DNA from: Aegilops tauschii subsp. strangulata
Taxonomy: Eukaryota; Streptophyta; Magnoliopsida; Poales; Poaceae
DNA length: 64,000 bases
NCBI RefSeq assembly: GCF_002575655.3
Contig: NC_053039.3
Span: 217,267,622 to 217,331,621, forward strand
Direction: 5' to 3'
This document shows, one piece after another, positions 55,331-64,000 of this stretch. Every line of letters begins with the position of its first letter. Position 1 is the stretch's first letter. Position numbers and translations under genes: made by a program. The notes beneath the pieces were generated by a model, which was given only the letters and a program-made list of their open reading frames with translations, was not told the origin of the DNA and did not search any database.

Positions 55331-57994
55331 TTAGCGTTCACCAGTCTCTGACCAATTGAGAGGAGTACGGCACTTTCTGCCATAGAGAATCTCGAATGGG
55401 GCTTTGCCCGAACTCGCTTGGAAGCTGTTGTTGTAGGAGAATTCAGCATAAGGAAGACAATCTTCCCATTTCATGCCAAAGGAAATGACACAAGCCCTGA
55501 GCATATCTTCAAGTATTTGATTGACTCGCTCGACTTGGCCACTAGTTTGAGGAAGGAAAGCTGTGCTGAAGCGAATGTTAGTGCCCATGGCCTTCTGGAA
55601 TGAGTCCCAGAACTTAGAGGTGAAGATGCTTCCACGATCAGAAGAAATCAATTGTGGAATGCCGTGCAAAGAGACAATTCTGGAGGTGTAGAGCTCTGCC
55701 AGCTGAGCTGCTGTGATGGATTCTTTGATAGGAAGGAAATGAGCCACTTTAGAGAGCTTGTCAATGACAACAAAGATAGCGTCATTTCCGCGCTTGGACT
55801 TGGGAAAACCAGTCACGAAGTCCATTTCGATATGATCAAACTTCCATTCTGGGATAGCAAGAGGTTGGAGGAGACCAGCTGGTCGTTGGTGTTCTGCTTT
55901 CACTCTTCGGCAGACATCACATTCATTCACGAATTGAGCAATTTCTCGCTTCATTCGAGTCCACCAATACGACTGCCTGAGGTCATGATACATCTTCGTA
56001 CTTCCAGGATGAATTGACAGGAGAGAACTGTGCGCCTCGTTCATTATGACTTTTCTTAGATCACCTTTCGGAACCACAATCCGGTCCTCGAAGAACAAAG
56101 TGTCTCTGTCATCAATGCGATAGCACTTGTATTTTGAAAGACCCTTGTCGATACCACGTTTCACCTTCTTCACCATGGCATCAAGGAGTTGTGCCTCACG
56201 AATTTGATCTTCCAAAGTAGGAGATACTATGAGGTTGGCAAGAACGCCTTGAGGAACAACTTGGAGGTTCAGCTTGCGGAAAGCTTCACAAAGATCCGGT
56301 TGGAAAGGCTTGAGAATTAAGCTGTTGCAATAAGCTTTCCTGCTTAAAGCATCTGCAATGACATTTGCTTTGCCTGGAGTATATTCGATACTCGGATTAT
56401 ACTCTTGAATCATCTCGACCCATCGAGTCTGCCTGAGGTTGAGGTTGGGCTGAGTGAAGATATACTTGAGACTCTTGTGATCAGTGAAAATGTCCACTTG
56501 TCTTCCCAACAAGATATGTCTCCACGTAATCAAAGCATGGACAACTGCCGCCAACTCAAGATCGTGAGTGGGGTAGTTCTTCTCGTTGGGCTTCAACTGC
56601 CGAGAAGTATAAGCCACAACTTTCTTCTCTTGCATTAACACAGCACCGAGACCTTGAAGAGAAGCATCACAGAAAACTTCATACGGCTTGGATTCATCAG
56701 GAGGAGTCAAGACAGGAGCTGTGACTAGTTTCTGTTTGAGAGTGTTAAAAGCAACGTCACACTCAGGAGACCAGAAATACTTCACATGCTTCTGTAGGAG
56801 GTTGGAAAGAGGTTTTGCAATCTTGGAGAAATTCTCAACGAATCTTCGGCAATAGCTTGCAAGACCCAGAAAACTGCGGAGCTGCTTGACATTTTGAGGA
56901 GGTTCCCAATCCAGAACTGCGGACACCTTCTCGGGGTTAACAGCGATGCCTTTGGCAGAGATGATGTGACCAAGGAAAAGAACTTCATCAAGCCAAAACT
57001 CACATTTGGAGAACTTCGCATAGAATTGATACTCTCTGAGCTTGTCGAGCACCAATCGCAAATGTTTGGCATGATCCTGCTTATTCTTGGAGAAGACCAA
57101 GATATCATCGAGATACACCAGAACGAATTCATTGGTATAGGGGTTGAAGATGAAATTCATCATCCGAGAGAACACCGGAGGAGCATTGACAAGGCCGAAA
57201 GACACGACAGTATATTCATAAGAACCAAAGCTTGTTCTGAATGCTGTCTTGGGAATATCTTCTTCACGAATGTGAATCTGATGATAACCCATACGAAGGT
57301 CAAGCTTCGAGAATACTTTAGCCCCTTTGAGTTGCTCAAATAGCTCATTGATGTTGGGAAGTGGGTACTTGTTCTTGATTGTCTTCTTGTTCAATGGACG
57401 GTAGTCGACACAAAGTCGGTCCGTGCCATCCTTCTTCTTGACAAAAAGAACACCACAACCCCATGGAGAAGAACTCGGTCTGATCAAACCCAGACGCTCT
57501 TGTTCATCGAGCTGCTTCTTCAATTCCTTCAGCTCGTTTGGTCCAAGCTTGTATGGACGCTTGCAAACGGGTACAGTACCAGGCTCTAGTTCGATAACGA
57601 ACTCAACTGGCCGGTGCCGAGGCATACCCGGAAGCTCTTCTGGAAAGACATCTTGATACTCGCAAACGACTGGAATTTGAGAGATGGCACCCAATTCGCC
57701 CTTCTCATTGAGAGAGAAAAACCGAATGGTTTCATCACGAGCGGCAAAAATAATCACATCCTCAGACGAGTGTGTCAATTGAATTTCCCTGGCAGCACAA
57801 TCAAGTTGAGCTTTGTGCTTAGAAAGCCAGTCCATCCCGAGAATAAGATCAATATCCGAGTCACCAAGAACAATTGGAGAAGACTGAAATCTAAAGTCGC
57901 CCATCTTGATGGAAACATCCGGGACACAATTATTAGAAGTCATTTGCTTGCCCGGAGACACAATCTTCAATGGGATAGGGATCTTTTCCGTCAC
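55331..57994 (-). pseudogene. Pol of element G: end of protease, RT, RNase H, integrase core
   Basis: An 887-residue open stretch between two in-frame stops. The end of protease is at about residues 41-60 ([11 protein letters not shown]). RT spans about 180-345 with [12 protein letters not shown] and catalytic YLDD at 294-297. RNase H spans about 437-552 ([28 protein letters not shown]). Integrase has its zinc site at H655, H662, C692 and C695 and the catalytic triad D725, D786 and E822, spaced D-60-D-35-E as in active enzymes. All catalytic residues I can check are present. The RT turn reads [13 protein letters not shown] instead of the usual MPFGLTNAP. In functional relatives these domains copy RNA into DNA and insert it in the nucleus; here the stops separate them from gag and the chromodomain. 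Confidence 0.9.
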
Positions 57995-58003
57995 AAATTC
58001 ATG

Positions 58004-59236
58004 CTAGGCAACAAAAGGTCTTGAAATGAAAGAAAGAGATGCACCAGTATCAAAAAGAACTTTTGCAGGAATATCGTTAACTGAGAGATTACCCATTATC
58101 ACATCAGTAGATTCCTCCGCTTGAGCTGCATTCATCATGTTCACCTTTGCAAACTTTGGATTATGCTTGACCACTGCATTGCTGGAAGATCTGACAGGGG
58201 GAGGAGGAGGAAGACGCCTCTGGTTGAAGCACTTGTTAGCATAGTGACCTTTCTGCTGACATTTGTTGCAAGTCACCTCTGAGAGTGGACGGTGATAAGG
58301 AGCATTGGACTTTGGAGCTTGATTCTGAGACTTGTTCTGATAGCCAGAGTTGGAAGAGTTGTTAGAACCATGGCCACCTTTGTTCTTCTGCTGGTAAGGC
58401 TGACGAAACGGAGGAGGAGGAGGAGGCAACCAGAACTTCTGTTGCTTAGCTGTCACAAGTGAGGAAGAAGAAGACTGAACTGCGTCCCTGACTCTTTTCT
58501 TAGAAGCCTCACACTTGAGCTGAGCAGCCTCTTGCTTCAGTGCCATATTGTAGAATTGATCAAAGTGAGTAGGCTCAACAAGAACGAGCGCTAACTGCAG
58601 ATCCTCTTTAAGGCCACCTCTGAAGTGATAGATCATGCTCTTCTCATCAGCAACGTCTTGTTTAGCGAAGCGAGCAAGTTTCTGAAACTGAATGTTGTAT
58701 TGATACACAGACATGTTCCCTTGCTTGAGATTGCGGAACTCCTCACACTTGCTCTCAACAACACTTTGTGGAATGTGGTGCGCTTTGAAGTCCCGACAGA
58801 AGTCAGTCCAAGTAATCACACGACCTCCTCTGGAATCTTTGTATTGTTGATACCAATCAGCAGCTTGGTCCTTGAGCTGGAAAGAAGCGAACTTGACAAA
58901 GTCCTCAGGCCTGACATTGCTACATTCAAAATGCTTGTTGATGTCCACGAGCCAATCATCGGCATCCGTGGCCTCGGCACAGTAGCTGAAAGACTTGTGC
59001 TGATTTGCGAGAAACTGGTTGAGAGTGGAAAAGTGGAACTGATTGTTGCCTTGACCTTGATTGCCTTGATTGTCTTGCCCTTGAGTACGTTCTTGCAAGA
59101 GTTGCAGAATCATCTGAGCATTGGCGTTGGTGGCTGCCATGATTGCTTGCCATGCCTCCGGAGGTGGAGGTGGTGGCGGAGGGTTCGCTTGACTCCCTTC
59201 ATTGCGATCCGGATTCTGACGCGTTGGCGGAGCCAT
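58004..59236 (-). pseudogene. Gag and protease start of element G, ending in an in-frame stop
   Basis: I place the start at MAPPTRQNPDRNEG (59236), after which homology to Gypsy gag begins; the frame is open further upstream but that part is unlike gag. About 410 codons hold the capsid region (FVKFASFQLKDQAADWY, VYQYNIQFQKLARFA, YHFRGGLKEDLQ), a Pro-rich spacer, a zinc knuckle C-N-K-C-x4-H-x4-C that binds RNA, and the protease centre LFDTGASLSFIS. TAG at 58004-58006 follows ten codons later and cuts the protease in two, so gag could be made but a complete protease could not unless the stop is read through. Confidence 0.85.
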
Positions 59237-60374
59237 CCTGAAGAGGGTGACATCCGTTAGCATCTCGATAGACAAAAGATAAGTAGAATCAACGGATAGA
59301 AATTGCAACATATAGTCTTCACAATGAACATTCGAACGGAGATGAACGAATGAATTCCGTGGTAAATCATCACACTTCCATAAGTTGAGAAGCCACTTGA
59401 AAAGGATATGGAATGAACAAATGAATTCGAAGAAACTCGAATACCACAATACAAAATAAAACAAAGTATTGGCTTGCAGAATAAGCCGGAACAAACATAT
59501 GATAGATATTTCGTCCGAAGTTTTCGTGGTGGGGCCCACACGGCCTCAATCGTACAGCACCATCATGTACAAGGTTGTGCACATGACATACGAAGCGTCC
59601 CCGAGTCGGCAAAGCCATGGACTCTTTAAGACACAACGAGACCACTGTAAAATCAATCGTATACAGGCGGACCACTAGACGTCAAACCCCAATCTCATAT
59701 CATGCATCTGTCGGAAAGATATCCTAAGGCTACTAGAATTCCCACTTATAAACTCCCGAAACTTTCTGGTTATGCAATCTGGTGTAGGGGATACAGGGGA
59801 CACAAATATATATCACCCAAACTAGCAATCTCTAGATCCAGCTGTATCCATCCGTCAACACATAACCAAGAAACCTTCCGAAATCGTTTACCTCAACCTT
59901 CGAAAAACATCCGTTATACAAGTTATGGCAATACTCCTGAACTCCCGCCCCAGTACTGGGTGGCGTCGAGGTGATCTCACCAACAACTGCATAAAAGAGA
60001 TTTCGATGTCGGCGAAACTCAGGTATTCCAGAACTGCAACGATAAAATTGTGACGACAACACCTCGGAGCTCAACTCCCCGGGACACTGCCACAACCCCT
60101 AAATGTCAGGAGGCACCAAGAACAATGTTCTCGTCACAATTCCATCGGAACGATTCCAAGATACCCGCGTGATCCTAAAAAAAATTTAGTGAAATTTGAG
60201 GAGAGGATAGTCAAAACTTCTACGTCAGGAGACCTCACCAGAGCGACGAAGGGACTGAGGAGTAAAAAGAATCCTACTATCCGATATATATAATCCTAAG
60301 ACTCAAAAAAATTTTATTCTAGACTCAACAACGCCAGCGATTCGATCAAGCAGGGGGCTCCTAAGTCGGGGATG
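59237..60374 (-). other. Element G 5' leader, non-coding
   Basis: 1.1 kb between primer site and gag. No domain seen. The part nearest the primer site (60190-60374) resembles the same part of element A (3110-3287). Confidence 0.7.
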
Positions 60375-60386
60375 GCTCTGATACCA
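60375..60386 (-). other. Primer-binding site of element G (tRNA-iMet type)
   Basis: Minus strand TGGTATCAGAGC three bases from the LTR end. Confidence 0.9.
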
Positions 60387-60389
60387 ACT

Positions 60390-63300
60390 TGTCACGCCCA
60401 CGACGTGGCTATATCTCCCACATGTCGAGGCACGACTTAGAGGCATAACCGCATAGTGGTTTTGTCGCAAGAAGGGTCATCTTCACACAATCCCATGTAA
60501 TGAACAAGAATGGGATAAAGAGTTGGCTTACAATCGCCACTTCACACAATACATAAATATCCTCATACATCATCCAAAATACAATCATATAGACCGGCTA
60601 CGGCCAAAATCCAGATGAAAATAAGACAACCCCAAATGCTAGATCCCCGATCGTCCCAACTGGGCTCCACTACTGATCATCAGGAAAAGACACATAGTAA
60701 CGACCACGTTCCTCGTCGAACTCCCACTTGAGATCGACGCCATCGTCTGCACTGGCATCGTCGGCACCTGCAACTGGTGTTGGAAGTATCTGTGAGTCAC
60801 GGGGACTCAGCAATCTCACACCCGCGAGATCAAGACTATTTAAGCTTATAGGACAAGAGGTGCAAAGAGGTGGAGCTGCAGCGGCAAAAACAAATATGGT
60901 GGCTAACTTGCGCAATTGAGAGCGAGAAGAGAAGCAAAGGAACGGACGTCATCTAGCAATGACCAAGAAGAGGCCCTGAACACCTACTTACAGCTAAAAC
61001 CAATCCTCGAGTTTCCCCAAGGTGGCGCTGCCAGTGGCTCTAGTTTGGACCAGCACTCAGAGGAACACTGGCCCGGGGGTTGAAAATAAAGATGACCCTC
61101 GGGCTCTAGAAAACCCGGGGGAAAAAGGTATAGGTCGCAAATGGTAAAACCAAGGTTGGGCCTTGCTGGAGGAGTTTTATTCAAGGCGAACTGTCAAGGG
61201 GGTCCCATAAATCACCCGACCGCGTAAGGAACGCAAACTCAAGGAACATAATCCCGGTATAACAGTAACTAGGGCGGCAAGAGTGGAACAAAACACCAGG
61301 CATAAGGCCGAGCCTTCCACCCTTTACCAAAATATATAGATGCATTAATTAAATAAGAGATATTGTGATATCCCAACATATCCATGTTCCGACATGGAAC
61401 AAACTTCAACTTCACCTGCAACTAGCAACGCTATAAGAGGGGCTGAGCAAAAGCGGTAACATAGCCAAACAACGGTTTGCTAGGCGAGGATGGTTAGAGG
61501 CTGACATGGCTAAAATAGGAGACATGATATAGCAAAAGATAGGTAGCGAGCATGGCAATAGAGCGAACATCTAGCATAGCAAAGATAGAAGTGATTTCGA
61601 GGGGTGGTCATCTTGCCTGCAAGATTCTCAGAGTTGTCGAAAGCTTGATCCTCGTAAGCGTAATCGACAGGTTCCTCGTTCACGAACTCATCTCCCGGCT
61701 CTACCCAAGACAATAACACAAACAAACGGAACCACAATCAACAACGAGAAATGCACAAGCAACATGATGCAAAGCATGTATGATATGCAAGATATGATAT
61801 GCGATGCGTATGCGTGCTCCGGAAGGAAAATGATGAACATGGCAGTAACTTGGCAAACCAAGCATGCCACTGTAAAGATGAGATGATTTCGGTCGAAATC
61901 GATATAAAGATCACCGGAATCGGATGCACGGTTTGCAAATGGCAAGCAAAACAAGAATAACACTAATCTGCGATAAACAGCAAGATAGCACTTAAAATAC
62001 AACAAGTAACAATGCTACAGCACCCCAACATAGCAACAAAGCACATGGCAGTAATCTACAGGAGATGCTTGACAAAAGATGAACACTGAGTTACGGCTAG
62101 TTCACAACATACCAAGCTCAAACAAGCATGGCAAAAGTGCAAAAGATTACAGGTTCACAGACTTAGTGAAAAACTGGACATGGCAGAAATCATCATCAGG
62201 TAGCAATGTTCAGAGCACGAAATCAACATGCTAAAGGAACTTAACATAGCAAAAAAAGGAATGGTAGTGTTCTACTAAATGCACATGACAAAAATCCCTT
62301 ACTGACCATAAGCCAAAAAGGACCAGAAGATATGATGGCAAGCATCTAAACATAGCAAGTTTCGTTATCAGGTTTCAGACTTAGCAGAAAACAGAGCATG
62401 GCAGAAATATTAATATGTAGGCCTCTTTGTGAGATTGATGCACTCACTACAGAGCAATGCAGGACAAACCAAGCATACCTACAGCAAGATGGCATATTTA
62501 TGAAGCTATCCATGGCAAGAACAATTGCATAGCATGTATGGATCAACTACAATAAGCTTGGCAAAAATGCATATCATGTTAAGAATCTGCCAGAAATATT
62601 TTATAGCAAAAGTAGAGCAAGATTGAGTCATGCTATGGTACTCTAAAATTGCAAACAATTGCAGGAATGGATCAATTACAACTATAGCTACAAAACATCC
62701 TTGCTGAACATCTCCAAAATATGCATGGATCTCTCTGTAGCATCAAGTTTACATGGCAACAAAGTTACAGCAGACGGGACCTACTTTGCATGCTTGTGCT
62801 AGTCACCACAAAGATCACAAAAATACATGGACTACACCACTGGAAAGATGGCATGGCATACTTCAAAACACATGTAGAGCTCATGCTCAAAAGATGCACA
62901 GATTAAATGATACAAAAATGACAAATCTCCAAGTTCTGATAAGAACCCGAGATTAACAGCAACTAGCCCTCTTCCAACGAAGATCTGGGCATCAAGATGA
63001 CCTCTAATGAACATGGCGCAATTGAACAAAATGAAGAGCATCACGAGGCGAACAATTTGACATATTATATGCGCGAATCGGAGCTACATGCACAAAGTTA
63101 TCGCATCGGGAATAGGAGCACTTGCTGAGAAAATTTAGGGACTTAGAAGATTTCGAGGGGGATTCGAGAGAAGTCAACGGGAGGCTCCCATACCAGATCC
63201 GATCGGAGGTCGCCCGAGCTCCTCGAGCCCGAGCTCGTCGGCGGCGAGGCAGGGGCCGGCGGGCCTGGCCGGAGGAGGAGAAGGCCGAGGGAGGAGAAGG

Positions 63301-64000
63301 CCGAGGGAGGAGAGGCGGCGCCGGAGGAGGGGGTCGCCGGCGGGGGCGGCGAGCGCCGGCGGCGGGCGCCGGCGGCGGGCGCGCGGCGGCGGGGACGGGC
63401 GCCGCGGCGGCGGCGATGGCCGGCGATGGCGGCGCACTGGCCGGCGGCGGGGAAGGCGCGCGGGCACGCGGGCGCGGAGGCGGCGGGCCGCGGGGGCCGG
63501 CGGCGGGGCGAGGCCGGAGGCGGCCACGTGGCGCTCGCGGGTTGGCCGGGCGGCGCGGCGGACGTGTCCGGCGCGGGCGGGCGCGTCCGGCGCGGCGCGG
63601 AGGGAGAGGGTTAGGGTTCGTCTGAGATTTCATTTTCGGGATGCCCACTCATTTATAGGTAGAGGGAGCTAGGAGACTCCAAATGAGGTGCGGTTTTCGC
63701 CCAGACGATCGTGATCGAATGACCTAGAGCATGGAAGAGAGTTTGGTGGGCTTTGGGCTGGTTTTGGTGGGGGTTTTTGCTGGACACTCAAATGGACTTT
63801 GCGGATGCCCGGTTAACCGTTGGAGTACCAAACGACCTGCGAAAGGAACGAAACTTGACCGGTAGTCTCCGGGTGGTATATAAAGGCCACTTGACAAGCC
63901 TCGGTCCATTCCGAGAGAGTTTGACACACGCACACGAAAGAAAACAAGAGGGGTGCACCGGAGGAGATAGGAGCGCCGGATTGGAAAACGGACAACGGGG
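60390..64000 (-). repeat. Element G 5' LTR (cut by window end)
   Basis: Matches 50928 to about 54555. Differences seen include a missing 45-bp segment (the left copy has it at 53311-53355) and a duplicated 16-bp unit at 63276-63307. The TATA box is conserved at 63651-63657. Confidence 0.9.

Larger units (their letters stand above)
50928..64000 (-). mobile_element. Element G: chromodomain Gypsy retrotransposon, nearly full-length, right end outside window
   Basis: Left LTR 50928-54745 and right LTR from 60390 share their sequence throughout. The primer site at 60375-60386 puts the element on the minus strand. Gag, protease, RT, RNase H, integrase and a C-terminal chromodomain lie in this order in one frame from 59236 to 54782, interrupted by two stop codons. 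Domain order and the chromodomain point to the Tekay/Del chromovirus group. Comparison with the left LTR suggests about 190 bases of the right LTR lie beyond the window. AAAGT (50923-50927) would be the left target duplication. Confidence 0.9.

Overview
The window reads as intergenic DNA of a large grass genome, most likely a Triticeae species (wheat, Aegilops or barley type). The grounds are nested LTR retrotransposons with very long LTRs that open on TGTCACGCCC or TGTGACGCCC and have initiator-Met primer-binding sites, a CACTA transposon with GGCCCA-rich subterminal repeats, and Stowaway MITEs opening CTCCCTCC. I see no intact cellular gene, no rRNA or tRNA gene, and nothing bacterial. The species is inferred from style, not from a database match.

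Layout. Element A (1-7766, minus) is a non-autonomous Gypsy element with a 4.46 kb LTR and a 2.5 kb non-coding interior; its left LTR is cut by the window edge. It sits in element B (7767-12147, minus), a decayed Tat-type Gypsy element with a gag fragment, protease, RT and two RNase H domains. B sits in element C (12148-18681, minus), whose 4.1 kb LTR has internal-type sequence on both sides. C is interrupted by Copia element D (18682-23574, plus; 5' LTR, decayed gag, protease, start of integrase). D is interrupted by CACTA transposon E (starts 23575). E is split by Gypsy element F (24073-35505, minus), complete with two 3.6-3.7 kb LTRs and a near-perfect 5-bp target duplication but no gag-pol. 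E resumes at 35506 with subterminal repeats and a multi-exon minus-strand gene with duplicated exons (36543-41977). From about 42.3 to 50.9 kb lies lower-copy DNA with MITEs, an RNase H-like pseudogene, local duplications, and three diverged copies of a promoter-plus-exon module that ends each time in AG|GT. Element G (50928 to beyond 64000, minus) is a chromodomain Gypsy element with almost full-length gag-pol broken by two stop codons.

How the parts relate. A and G share LTR ends, several LTR blocks, leader sequence and a hairpin beside the 3' LTR, so A looks like a non-autonomous partner of the G lineage. C and F share an interior without gag-pol. The hairpin, with a compensatory base change between A and F, and the three-copy promoter/exon module are the observations I rate highest.
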